Assembly (NCBI RefSeq): GCF_015352975.1 | Contig: NZ_JACYIZ010000001.1 | Location: forward strand, 310,001 to 374,000 | Length of the DNA: 64,000 nucleotides | Source: Aestuariimicrobium ganziense | GTDB lineage: Bacteria > Actinomycetota > Actinomycetes > Propionibacteriales > Propionibacteriaceae | Direction: 5' to 3' | Part shown: positions 39,583 to 49,670 of the stretch, one piece after another | Position numbering within the stretch: position 1 is the first letter of the stretch | How the letters are laid out: each line of letters opens with the position of its first letter | The notes under the pieces: model-generated | The model's input: the letters and a program-made list of their open reading frames with translations, nothing else | Told to the model about the DNA's origin: nothing | Databases searched by the model: none | Translations under genes and position numbers: made by a program

Positions 39583-40254
39583 ATGAGCACATCCGGGGTG
39601 GTCGACGGCCGCACGACGCGGTGGGCCGAGCACAACGCCACCAGGCGCACCGAACTGGTCGAGGCGACGCTGCGCGCCATCCGCCAGCACGGGCACAACG
39701 TGGGCATGGACGAGATCGCCGCCTCCGCCGGCACCTCGAAGCCGGTGTTCTACCGCCACTTCGGCGACCGGGCGGGGCTGTACACCGCGGTCGTCGAGTC
39801 GGTGCACAGGTTCATCCTGGGCAACCTAGCGGAACCGCTGTCGAGCGATGCCGACCCCAGTTCGATGGTCGCTGACCTGGCCGATGCCTACCTGGCCGTG
39901 GTCGAGGCCGACCAGGAGATCTACCGGTTCGTGGCCAACCGTCCCGCCGGCGACTCTCCCGACCCCGTGCTCGGGGTCACCAACGTGATCGGCGACGAGA
40001 TCTCGGCCACCTTCGCCCGCTGGCTCGAGGCCCATGGGCACGACACCGCGCCGGCCAACACCTGGGGCCACGGTGTCGTCGGTTTCGTCTGGGCCGTCGC
40101 CGACCGCTGGATCCTCACCGACCTGCGTCGTCCCCGCGCCGACATCGTCGGCTTCGTCCTCGACCTGTTCGAACCGGCCTTCGCGGCCCAGATCACCACT
40201 GCCCCGACCACGACGACTGTTGCACCACGAGAGACAAAGGAGTCCCTGTCATGA
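39583..40254 (+). CDS. TetR/AcrR family transcriptional regulator
   Basis: The 223-residue regulator has the TetR helix-turn-helix at residues 23-70 (ATLRAIRQHGHNVGMDEIAA to TSKPVFYRHFGDRAGLY) and a ligand domain with YRFVANRP and WILTDLRRPRADIV. It resembles FadR-like repressors of fatty acid genes. It is likely to control both itself with fadE and the divergent thiolase operon. The ATG at 39583 lies 7 nt after TACTGT (39570-39575), so it may be leaderless. Stop and next start overlap as ATGA. Confidence 0.92.
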   Translation: MSTSGVVDGRTTRWAEHNATRRTELVEATLRAIRQHGHNVGMDEIAASAGTSKPVFYRHFGDRAGLYTAVVESVHRFILGNLAEPLSSDADPSSMVADLADAYLAVVEADQEIYRFVANRPAGDSPDPVLGVTNVIGDEISATFARWLEAHGHDTAPANTWGHGVVGFVWAVADRWILTDLRRPRADIVGFVLDLFEPAFAAQITTAPTTTTVAPRETKESLS

Positions 40255-42200
40255 CGATCACCCCCACCGGAGAGGCCCTTCGCCGCGCCCTCGACGGCCC
40301 CCACCACGAGGTCAAGCAGCGTTGGCGCGCCGAGGTGAGCGCTGACGACATGGTCCGTGACCCCGCGATGCCGCTGGAGCAGGCCCGCGAGTGGGCGCTG
40401 GAGAAGCTGGTCGGCCTGGCCGAGCGCAAGTTCGCCATCGCCGGCTTCCCCGAAGAGGTCGGCGGGCAGGGCACGCAGGCCCAGTCGGTCGCACACTTCG
40501 AGATGCTCGCCATGGGCGACCTCAGCCTGACCATCAAGTCGGGCGTGCAGCACGGCCTGTTCGGCGGTGCGATCACCAACCTGGGCACCCAGCGCCACCA
40601 CCTGGAGTACCTGCCTGCCACGATCAGCTGCGAGCGCACCGGCTGCTTCGCGATGACCGAACTCGGTCACGGCTCCGACGTGCAGAGCGTCGAGACCACG
40701 ATCACCTGGCTGCCGGACTCCTCGGAGTTCGAGGTGCACTCCCCCACTCCCAGCGCCACCAAGGCCTACATCGGCAACGCCGGCCAGCACGGCAAGTGGG
40801 CTGCGGTGTTCGGCCAGCTCGTCGTCCACGGCGAGAACCATGGCGTGCACGTCGCCCTGGTGCAGATCCGCGACGACGAGCTCAACGACATGCCCGGCGT
40901 GACCACCGGTGACCAGGGCCACAAGGGTGGCCTGCTCGGTGTCGACAACGGCACCATCACCTTCGACCACCTACGGGTTCCCCGCGAGCAGCTGCTCGAC
41001 CGCTACGGCGGCGTGGACGAGTCGGGCACCTACACCTCGCCGATCGAGTCGAAGAACGCTCGCTTCTTCACGATGCTGGGCACCCTGGTGCGCGGCCGAA
41101 TCTGCGTCGCCGGTGGCGCTGCCTCGGGCACCCGCAAGGCCCTCAGCATCGCCACCCGCTACGGCCTGCAGCGCACCCAGTTCCGTCGTCCGGGCCTGGG
41201 CGCCGAGATCACCCTGCTCGACTACCAGACCCACCAGCGCAAGCTGCTGCCCGAAATCGCCCGCGCCTACGCCTACGGGTTCGCGATGAACGAGCTGTCG
41301 CTGGCGCTGCAGCGGGTCTCGGACGCGGCTGGTTCCGACCCGCGCGCGGCTCGTGAGCTCGAGACCCGCGCCGCGGGCATGAAGGTGGCTCTCACCCGCT
41401 GGGCCAACGACACCATCCAGGTCGCCCGCGAGGCCTGTGGCGGCGCCGGCTACATGAGCTCCAACGGCATCACCCAGATCCGTCAGGACGCGGACGTGTT
41501 CGCCACTTTCGAGGGCGACAACACCGTGCTGTCACAGTTGGTGGCCAAGGCCCTGCTGCTCGACTACAAGCAGACCTGGGGCGACCTCGACCTGCGCGGC
41601 ACCGCCCAGGCGACGGCCCGGATGCTCGGCGGCACCTTCCTCGAACGGACGACCGCCCGCAGCCTGATCGACCGTCTGGTCACCACCGCGTCGCGCCAGC
41701 CGGAGTCTGACAAGCTGCGCGCCCGCGGCTGGCACGTGCAGATGTTCGAGGACCGCGAGCGTCACGTCGTCGAGGGCCTGGCCAAGCGGATGCGCGCGGC
41801 CGGCAAGCTCGGCGCTGACGAGGCCTTCGCCGCCATCAACGCCTGCCAGGAGCACATGCTGGTAGCGGCCCGCGCCCACACCGACCGGGTGGTGCTCGAG
41901 GCCTTCATCGAGGCGATCGACCACGTCGACGATCCCTACATCAACTCGCTGTTGGTGCGGGTCTGCGACCTGTTCGCCTTGGCCACGATGGAGGAGCACC
42001 GGGCCTGGTACCTCGAGCACGAGCGGATCGACGCCTCGCGCAGCAAGGCGATCACCCAGGCCGTCGACGACCTGTGCCAGGAGCTGCGTCCGGTGGCGCT
42101 GGAACTGGTCGAGGGGCTCGGGGTCGAGGAGCGCTGGCTCAACTCGGCGATGCTGGACGAGGCCAAGCCGGCCGAGGTCACGGTCGAGCTCGCCTCCTGA
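40251..42200 (+). CDS. fadE5: acyl-CoA dehydrogenase, FadE5-like
   Basis: The 649-residue flavoprotein should introduce the trans-2 double bond in acyl-CoA. It has the motif FAMTELGHGSDVQSVETT (substrate/FAD site), FRRPGLGAEITLLDYQTHQ, and ARE.CGGAGYMSSNGITQIRQDADVFATFEGDN, typical of long acyl-CoA dehydrogenases close to acyl-CoA oxidases. The size fits FadE5 of mycobacteria, which stands beside fadA2-fabG4-htdX. Translationally coupled to the TetR gene. Confidence 0.93.
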   Translation: MTITPTGEALRRALDGPHHEVKQRWRAEVSADDMVRDPAMPLEQAREWALEKLVGLAERKFAIAGFPEEVGGQGTQAQSVAHFEMLAMGDLSLTIKSGVQHGLFGGAITNLGTQRHHLEYLPATISCERTGCFAMTELGHGSDVQSVETTITWLPDSSEFEVHSPTPSATKAYIGNAGQHGKWAAVFGQLVVHGENHGVHVALVQIRDDELNDMPGVTTGDQGHKGGLLGVDNGTITFDHLRVPREQLLDRYGGVDESGTYTSPIESKNARFFTMLGTLVRGRICVAGGAASGTRKALSIATRYGLQRTQFRRPGLGAEITLLDYQTHQRKLLPEIARAYAYGFAMNELSLALQRVSDAAGSDPRAARELETRAAGMKVALTRWANDTIQVAREACGGAGYMSSNGITQIRQDADVFATFEGDNTVLSQLVAKALLLDYKQTWGDLDLRGTAQATARMLGGTFLERTTARSLIDRLVTTASRQPESDKLRARGWHVQMFEDRERHVVEGLAKRMRAAGKLGADEAFAAINACQEHMLVAARAHTDRVVLEAFIEAIDHVDDPYINSLLVRVCDLFALATMEEHRAWYLEHERIDASRSKAITQAVDDLCQELRPVALELVEGLGVEERWLNSAMLDEAKPAEVTVELAS

Positions 42201-42210
42201 GCGAGGGTGA

Positions 42211-42234
42211 GTCGACCGGAGATCACTCCGCGAC
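42211..42234 (+). terminator. possible terminator after fadE
   Basis: GTCG-(AC)-CGGAG with loop ATCA and CTCCG-CGAC forms a 9-bp stem with a 2-nt bulge, 10 nt after the fadE stop. The remaining gap to the convergent GNAT gene has only weak GC-rich repeats. Confidence 0.4.
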
Positions 42235-42336
42235 CTGGCGCGACGGCGCCTGACGGCTCACGGGCGGTCGGCGGGGCGCCTCTGACGGTCGCTTCCGTGA
42301 CTCCGGCTCGACCACCAGGGTCGGCTCCCTCATGCC

Positions 42337-42871
42337 TCAGGAACGCACCATCCGCACCTCGCGGTGGCCGCTCAGCTCCCCACTCAGGGGCTGGGCGGCC
42401 CCGTCGAGTTCAAAGCCGTGCCGACGATAGAAGCTGATCGCGCGTTCGTTGCCCTCGAGCACCCACAGGTAGGCGGGGGCGTCGCCGATGCAGATCTCGA
42501 GCAGGCGATCGGCGATCCCTGAACCCTTGGCCACCTCGAGCAGGTAGATCATCGCCAGCTCCAGCGGCTGCGGGGCGTCGTCGTCACGAGCCGCACAGGC
42601 ATGTGCAATACCCACGAATGACGGCTGCCCGCTCACCGGGTCGATGGTCTGGGTGTCGACCACGGCCCAGAAGTAGCTGCCCTGGCGGGCTCGCTGCTGC
42701 CATGACTCGGCCGCGCGGGCGGCCAGCTCGTCCTGCCGGACGAAGACGGCCTCGTCGAAGTCGTAGGCCTGGCGCCAGGCCAAGGCCTTGACCGCGGCCA
42801 GCGCCGGCAGGTCGTCCAATCCGGCCTGCCGGATGCGGAACCTGCCCGGCCTGGACAGGGCAACGATGCGA

Positions 42872-42888
<17 letters not shown>
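42337..42888 (-). CDS. GNAT family N-acetyltransferase
   Basis: The 183-residue protein has the GNAT fold: [22 protein letters not shown] at the N-terminus, the acetyl-CoA region with [17 protein letters not shown], and [23 protein letters not shown] near the end. The substrate is unknown. I chose the GTG at 42888, which overlaps the end of sigA by 17 nt. The frame is open beyond it, inside sigA, but without family similarity. It is probably co-transcribed with sigA. Confidence 0.87.
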
Positions 42889-44515
<1,627 letters not shown>

Positions 44516-44646
44516 AGGTACCCTTTCGGTACGGGTGAATCGGATTCAGGGCATGAAAAGGCACGAGGCTGTCAAGACCCTGAGTCGTCCATTCTTGCAC
44601 GCCACTCGCCCATAACCAACAGCCACCCCGTGGTTGGATGGGGCGC

Positions 44647-46812
44647 ATGTCGATGCCCCAACCGCCGGTCGCGGAACGCCGGCCGATCGTCCGCGAGCAC
44701 CACGGTGAGGTCTTCGAGGACCCCTACGAGTGGATGCGTGACAAGACCAGCCCTGAGGTGATCGCCCACCTGCAGGCCGAGAACGCCTACACCGAGCAGG
44801 TGACCGCCCACCTCGAGGCGCTGCGCACCGAGGTCTACGACTCGATCGTGGCCCGCACCCAGCTCACCGACGTCTCGGTGCCCGAGTACTGCACCCACAC
44901 CAGTGGGCAGGCCTACTGGTACTACACCCGCACCGTCGAGGGTCAGCAGTACCCGATCTGGTGCCGCGTGCCGGCCACTGATCGTGACCACCGCCCCGAC
45001 CCCTCGTCCGCGGTCGAGGGCGAGCAGGTGCTGCTCGACGGCAACATCGAGGCCGAGGGCCATGAGTTCTTCTCGCTCGGGGCGTTCTCGGTCTCCCCCG
45101 ACGGCTCGATGCTGGCCTACTCGGTCGACAACGCCGGCGACGAGCGCTTCGACGTGTCGCTGAGGGTGTTCGCGCAGGATCGCACCTTCGGACCGTTCCT
45201 GACCGGAGTCGGGCACGGCATCGCCTGGGTCGGCGACGAACGTCTGGTCTACACCCGGGTGGACGAGGCCTGGCGGCCACACGAGGTCTGGATGCACGAG
45301 TTGCAGTCCGACCCTGCCACCGACCGCCTGGTCTTCTCCGAGCCGGACGAGCGCTACTGGCTGGGCGCGGTCGAGTCCCGCGACCGGCGCTGGATCGTGA
45401 TCGCCGACGGCTCCAAGCTCACTGCGGAGTGGTGGCTGCTGCCCATCGACCAACCGCAGGCCGACCCTCGTCCGGTCGCCCGTCGCACCGAGGGACTCGA
45501 CTACGAGGTCGAGGTCGGCGACGGTGAGGTCTTCATCCTGCACAACGCGAACTCCGACGACTTCCAGGTCTCGCGGGCACCGCTGGACTGGGAGCGCGAG
45601 GGCGACGAGTTGGCACCACGGGAGTCGTGGCGCGACTTCGCCGGGCCGAGCGACGGGGTGCGCTACACCGGCGTCGACGCCTACCGCGGCCATGTGGTGG
45701 TCAGCCGCCGGCGCGACGGTCTGGCCGGCATCGAGGTGCACGACCTCGCCGCCGCTGGACCCCAAGGTGTACGTCCGGTGGTCTTCGACGACCCGGTGCA
45801 CGAGGCCGAGGCGGTCTCCGGCGACGACGTCGACACCGACCGGGTCAGGATCCGCTACACCTCACTGCGTACGCCGGCCTCGGTGCTGGAGTACCACTTC
45901 GACAGCGCCGACCTCGAGACCCTCAAGGTGACCCCGGTGCTCGACCACCCGGTGCACGGCCCGTACCGGCGCGAGGACTACGTCGAGGAACGGCAGTGGG
46001 CCACCGCCGGCGACGGCACCCTGGTGCCGCTGTCGATCATCAGGCGCGCCGACGTCCCGCTCGACGGCAGCTCACCGTGCTTGTTGTACGGCTACGGGTC
46101 GTACGAGATCTGCATCCCGCCGACCTTCTCGATCCCCCGGCTCAGCCTGCTCGACCACGGCTTCACCTACGTCATCGCCCACATCCGCGGCGGCGGCGAG
46201 ATGGGTCGGGCCTGGTACGACCAGGGCAAGACGCTGGCCAAGAAGAACACCTTCACCGACTTCGTCGACGCCGCTCGCTGGCTGGTCGACCACGGCTACA
46301 CCAGTCCCGACCGGCTGGTCGCCGAGGGACGATCCGCCGGCGGCCTGCTGGTCGGTGCGGCGACCAACCTGGCCCCGGAATTGTTCCGGGCGGTGCACGC
46401 CGGGGTGGCCTTCGTCGACTGCCTGACCACGGTGCTCGACCCGTCGCTGCCGCTGGTGGTGACCGAGTGGGAGGAGTGGGGCGACCCGTTGCACGACCCC
46501 GAGGTCTACCGCTACATGGCCTCCTATGCCCCCTACGAGAACATCGCTGCGGTGCGCTACCCGGCGATCCTGGCCACCACCGGCCTGAACGACACCCGGG
46601 TCGAGGTGGTCGAGCCGACCAAGTGGGTGCAGCAGTTGCGCCACACCACCGTGGCCGACCCTGATCGTCCGGTGCTTCAGCGCACCGAGATGGTGGCCGG
46701 GCACGCCGGTGTCACCGGGCGGTACGAGAAGTGGCGCGAACTGGCCTTCGAGTTGGCCTGGACGATCGACCAGGGCACCGCTCACCACCTCACGCACGAC
46801 GACGCCGACTGA
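44647..46812 (+). CDS. ptrB: oligopeptidase B (S9A prolyl oligopeptidase family)
   Basis: This 721-residue serine peptidase cleaves short peptides after basic residues. The beta-propeller fills the first 400 residues and the alpha/beta-hydrolase domain the rest. The triad is Ser563 (GRSAGG), Asp649 (GLNDTRV) and His686 (AGHAG). The block HIRGGGEMGRAWYDQGK is diagnostic for PtrB. Of three close ATGs (44638, 44647 and 44653) I chose 44647 because TTGGAT ends 7 nt before it. Confidence 0.95.
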   Translation: MSMPQPPVAERRPIVREHHGEVFEDPYEWMRDKTSPEVIAHLQAENAYTEQVTAHLEALRTEVYDSIVARTQLTDVSVPEYCTHTSGQAYWYYTRTVEGQQYPIWCRVPATDRDHRPDPSSAVEGEQVLLDGNIEAEGHEFFSLGAFSVSPDGSMLAYSVDNAGDERFDVSLRVFAQDRTFGPFLTGVGHGIAWVGDERLVYTRVDEAWRPHEVWMHELQSDPATDRLVFSEPDERYWLGAVESRDRRWIVIADGSKLTAEWWLLPIDQPQADPRPVARRTEGLDYEVEVGDGEVFILHNANSDDFQVSRAPLDWEREGDELAPRESWRDFAGPSDGVRYTGVDAYRGHVVVSRRRDGLAGIEVHDLAAAGPQGVRPVVFDDPVHEAEAVSGDDVDTDRVRIRYTSLRTPASVLEYHFDSADLETLKVTPVLDHPVHGPYRREDYVEERQWATAGDGTLVPLSIIRRADVPLDGSSPCLLYGYGSYEICIPPTFSIPRLSLLDHGFTYVIAHIRGGGEMGRAWYDQGKTLAKKNTFTDFVDAARWLVDHGYTSPDRLVAEGRSAGGLLVGAATNLAPELFRAVHAGVAFVDCLTTVLDPSLPLVVTEWEEWGDPLHDPEVYRYMASYAPYENIAAVRYPAILATTGLNDTRVEVVEPTKWVQQLRHTTVADPDRPVLQRTEMVAGHAGVTGRYEKWRELAFELAWTIDQGTAHHLTHDDAD

Positions 46813-46839
46813 CCCAGTCCCTGCCCTACGCTGCCGCCC

Positions 46840-47451
46840 ATGACCTCAGCCACACCACCGGTCGCCGAGCGGCCGTCCTCGTCGATCAAGCCGCTGCTCA
46901 AGGTGCTGGGGGCGTTGGTGCTGGGCATCGTCTGGCTGCTCACGGTGTGGATGGTCGCCGGGTTCCTCGGCCTGTCGTCCACCTCGTACGGCTGGTTGAC
47001 CACGGGCGCGATCATGGCGCTCGGACTGGTCGGCGTCCTGGCGCTGTTCCGGTTCCCCTACCAGCGCTGGGTGCTGATCGGGCCAGTGGTGGTCGGCCTG
47101 CTGGCCGGCACCGCTGTCGGGCGGACAGCCCCTCCTGAGCCCGCCCGGTTGGTCAAGCTGGCCGATGCGACGACGATGCCAGCCGGCTGGGAGCTCAGCA
47201 GCGAGGACGTGCGCGGCAACACCTGGTGCTTCAAGGGATCTCCGCAGGTGAGCCGGACCCACCGGGTGCCCGACACCCTCGAACAGGCCCGCAACGACCT
47301 GGTCTCGACCTTCGAACAGTAGGGCTGGAAGCAACCCCCGCGGACGCGACCAGGCCAGCCTGTGGCCTCCATGACCAAGGGGCGCTGGAAAGCCCGGATC
47401 ACCGCCACCGACGTCAACCCCAACCAGGTCGCCGTGACCTGGCTGGGTTGA
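46840..47451 (+). pseudogene. membrane protein gene interrupted by an in-frame TAG
   Basis: From the ATG at 46840 the frame encodes three transmembrane helices (about residues 18-100) and a soluble part with a conserved-looking WELSSEDVRGNTWCFKG. It meets TAG at 47320-47322 after DLVSTFEQ, but the same frame continues without further stops: GWKQPPRTRPGQPVASMTKG and ITATDVNPNQVAVTWLG, then TGA at 47449-47451. Codon use stays GC3-rich after TAG. Either a nonsense mutation truncated a 203-codon gene to 160 residues, or the amber codon is read through. No family is recognised. TACGCT (46827-46832) ends 7 nt before the start. Confidence 0.65.
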
Positions 47452-47467
47452 CGGTCCGATCCCCCAC

Positions 47468-47484
47468 CACCCCCTGAAGGGGTG
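47468..47484 (+). terminator. small hairpin after the interrupted membrane-protein gene
   Basis: CACCCC-CTGAA-GGGGTG is a 6-bp stem 16 nt after the second stop. It is too short to be certain. The following 124 nt up to the sigma factor hold its promoter, which I could not place. Confidence 0.35.
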
Positions 47485-47608
47485 TACGACCACGGTCTGA
47501 CATCGGTGATCGCTTCTGGCGTACTTCGGTCGTTCTCACTGGATCGGTGAAACGAATCCGCGCAGTCGTGCGTTGAGTCAGGTGTAGCCACGCAGAGAGG
47601 TGTGTGAC

Positions 47609-48532
47609 ATGGACAGGTATCGCGTACGCAGCGGAGAGGGCATCGAGGGCAAGGACGCCGTCGGGCTCTACTTGGACGAGATCGCGCGCACTCCCCTGCT
47701 CACCGCAGTCGAAGAGGTCGAGCTGGCCCGCCGGATCGAGGCCGGGCTGTTCGCCCGGGCCATCCTCGACGGCACCGTCGAGCGCACGGTCGAGGCGACC
47801 GATGCCGAACTGCTCACCCTCGCCGAGGACGGCGACCGCGCGGTGCAGCACTTCATCAAGGCCAACCTGCGCCTCGTGGTGTCGGTGGTGCGCAAGTACC
47901 ACCGCGCACCGATGCCGATGCTCGACATGATCCAGGAGGGCAACACCGGCCTGATCCGCGCGGTCGAGAAGTTCGACTACGCCAAGGGCTTCAAGTTCTC
48001 CACCTACGCCACCTGGTGGGTGCGCCAGTCGATCAGCCGCGGCATCGCCCAGCAGGGACGCATCGTCCGCCTGCCGGTGCACGTCGCCGAGCAGGTCAAC
48101 CAGGTGGCCGCCGCCAGGCGCCAGCTCGAGCGCACCCTGGGTCGCGAGCCCGAGGTCGCCGAGATCGCCGCCGAGCTCGAACTCGACGTCGACAAGGTGG
48201 TCGAGCTGATCCGCTTCAGCCGCGAGCACGTCAGCCTCGATGCGCCCGTGGACGACGACGGTGGCACCGCCCTGGGCGACCTGCTCGCCCGCGACACCAC
48301 CCCGGGCCCCGACGACCTCGTGGTCGAGGCCGCCAACCACGGCCTGCTCGAGGGCATGCTCACTGAGTTGGACGAGCGCTCCGCCGACGTGGTGCGTCGC
48401 CGCTACGGACTGATCGACGGACGCCAGGCCAAGCTCGCCGACATCGGCGCGGTGTGGGGCATCACCGCCGAGCGCGTCCGCCAGATCGAGCGCAATGCGC
48501 TCGCCCAGTTGAGGGTGGCGGCTGCCGCCTGA
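47609..48532 (+). CDS. sigB: group 2 RNA polymerase sigma factor (SigB/HrdB-like)
   Basis: The 307-residue factor lacks the long N-terminal region of SigA but has regions 1.2 (DAVGLYLDEIARTPLL), 2 ([17 protein letters not shown] to STYATWWVRQSI), 3 and 4 (LADIGAVWGITAERVRQIERNALAQLR). That places it in the non-essential primary-like class, used in stress or stationary phase. The ATG at 47609 is preceded by GAGAGG. The pairing of sigA with sigB within 4 kb mirrors mycobacteria. Its own regulation is not evident from the sequence. Confidence 0.92.
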   Translation: MDRYRVRSGEGIEGKDAVGLYLDEIARTPLLTAVEEVELARRIEAGLFARAILDGTVERTVEATDAELLTLAEDGDRAVQHFIKANLRLVVSVVRKYHRAPMPMLDMIQEGNTGLIRAVEKFDYAKGFKFSTYATWWVRQSISRGIAQQGRIVRLPVHVAEQVNQVAAARRQLERTLGREPEVAEIAAELELDVDKVVELIRFSREHVSLDAPVDDDGGTALGDLLARDTTPGPDDLVVEAANHGLLEGMLTELDERSADVVRRRYGLIDGRQAKLADIGAVWGITAERVRQIERNALAQLRVAAAA

Positions 48533-48547
48533 CCCCTCCCCCTGACA

Positions 48548-48595
48548 GGCCACCGTCGGCTGCCCCACCCTCTCCCGGGGGCGCCGGCGGTGGCC
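48548..48595 (+). terminator. terminator of sigB
   Basis: GGCCACCGTCGGC pairs with GCCGGCGGTGGCC (13 bp with one T-G pair) around a 22-nt loop, 15 nt after the sigB stop. Confidence 0.65.
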
Positions 48596-48745
48596 ACGAT
48601 TTCGGGCGCAGTCTTGCTCGTCGCCCTGCCCCACACCTGGTTCTGGCAGTTCCTGACCGGCAACCCTGCGTGGTCGGTCGATGGCGACACCCTCACCCTC
48701 AGCGCTGACGACGGTCAGGGCGTGGTGTTCACCCGTACCCGCTGA
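48590..48745 (+). pseudogene. possible C-terminal remnant of a META/HslJ-like domain gene
   Basis: A 51-codon frame ends NPAWSVDGDTLTLSADDGQGV followed by VFTRTR and a stop. This is the usual last strand pair of META domain proteins (WSVDGDTLTLT..D). The part before it is not convincing and no signal peptide or start with a ribosome site exists; the frame begins inside the sigB terminator. I read it as a leftover 3' end of a lost gene. Confidence 0.35.
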
Positions 48746-48748
48746 TGG

Positions 48749-49606
48749 TCAACTGACCACCCGGATCAGGCCCTCCTGGCTGCATGAGGCGACCAGGTGG
48801 TCGTGCTGCATGAGTCGACCGACCGAGAACCCCAGTGCGTGCGAGGCCGACGGCGAGATCTGGTCGTAGAGCATCCACTCGTCGGCGCGCAGCGCCCGGT
48901 GGAACCACATGGCGTGGTCGAGCGAGGCCGCCTGCACCTGCGGTGACAGGAAGACCACCTCGTGCGGCACGGTCGAGACCCCGAGCAAGGTGATGTCGCT
49001 GGCGTAGGCGGTGATTGCCTGGTGCAGCCGGATGTCGTCGGGCAGAGGGTCGGCAGTCTTGAGCCAGACCCGCATCGCCGCCGAGTGCTGTCGTCCGGTG
49101 AGTTTGGGTTCGTGACTGGTGTCGCCGGCGTAGCGCACGTCGAGCGCGTCCCACTCCCGCCACAGCCGCGACTGCACGCCGAACCGCTGGTTCATCACGT
49201 CGGCCAGGCGCGGGCAGTCCTCGGGAGCGGTGACGTCGCTGGGCACCGGGTCGGAGTGGGTGAGCCCGTCCTCGAGCACGTGGAACGAGGCCGACAGCGT
49301 GAACAGCACCTGTCCGCTCTGGCGGGCCAGCACCCTCCGCGACGAGAAGCTGCCGCCATCGCGGGTCACCTCGACGTCGTAGATGATCGGTGAGTCGTTG
49401 CGTCCAGGGCGCAGGAAATAGGCGTTGAGCGAGTGGCAGATCCGCTCGGTGGGCACGGTGCGGTAGGCCGCGATCAGGGCCTGGGCCAGCACCTGCCCGC
49501 CGAAGGTGCGCTGCAGCATGGTCTGCGGGTGGCGGCCGCGGAACAGGCCGACCTCGATCTCCTCCAGGTCGAGCAGCGAGACGAGTTCAGCAGTGGTGGC
49601 GGGCAC
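48749..49606 (-). CDS. tesB: acyl-CoA thioesterase II
   Basis: TesB hydrolyses acyl-CoA to free fatty acid and CoA. The 285-residue double hot-dog protein has HPQTMLQRTFGGQVLAQAL in the first domain and, in the second, HQAITAYASDITLLG and LDHAMWFHR, which carry the catalytic Asp and neighbouring Gln/Thr positions. The GTG at 49606 starts the family sequence. It is the only gene in this stretch linked with the fatty acid cluster 7 kb away by function. Confidence 0.93.
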   Translation of the reverse strand: MPATTAELVSLLDLEEIEVGLFRGRHPQTMLQRTFGGQVLAQALIAAYRTVPTERICHSLNAYFLRPGRNDSPIIYDVEVTRDGGSFSSRRVLARQSGQVLFTLSASFHVLEDGLTHSDPVPSDVTAPEDCPRLADVMNQRFGVQSRLWREWDALDVRYAGDTSHEPKLTGRQHSAAMRVWLKTADPLPDDIRLHQAITAYASDITLLGVSTVPHEVVFLSPQVQAASLDHAMWFHRALRADEWMLYDQISPSASHALGFSVGRLMQHDHLVASCSQEGLIRVVS

Positions 49607-49670
49607 ACCTCACTGTTGCAGCACACCGCCACCGCGCGCCAACCGCCCCAGTCCCCAGGTCGGCGCCGGC

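Noticed and set aside
42201..42336. Small gene between fadE and the GNAT gene
   Set aside because: The open frames are Arg/Pro-rich, without a ribosome site; only weak GC-rich repeats are seen.
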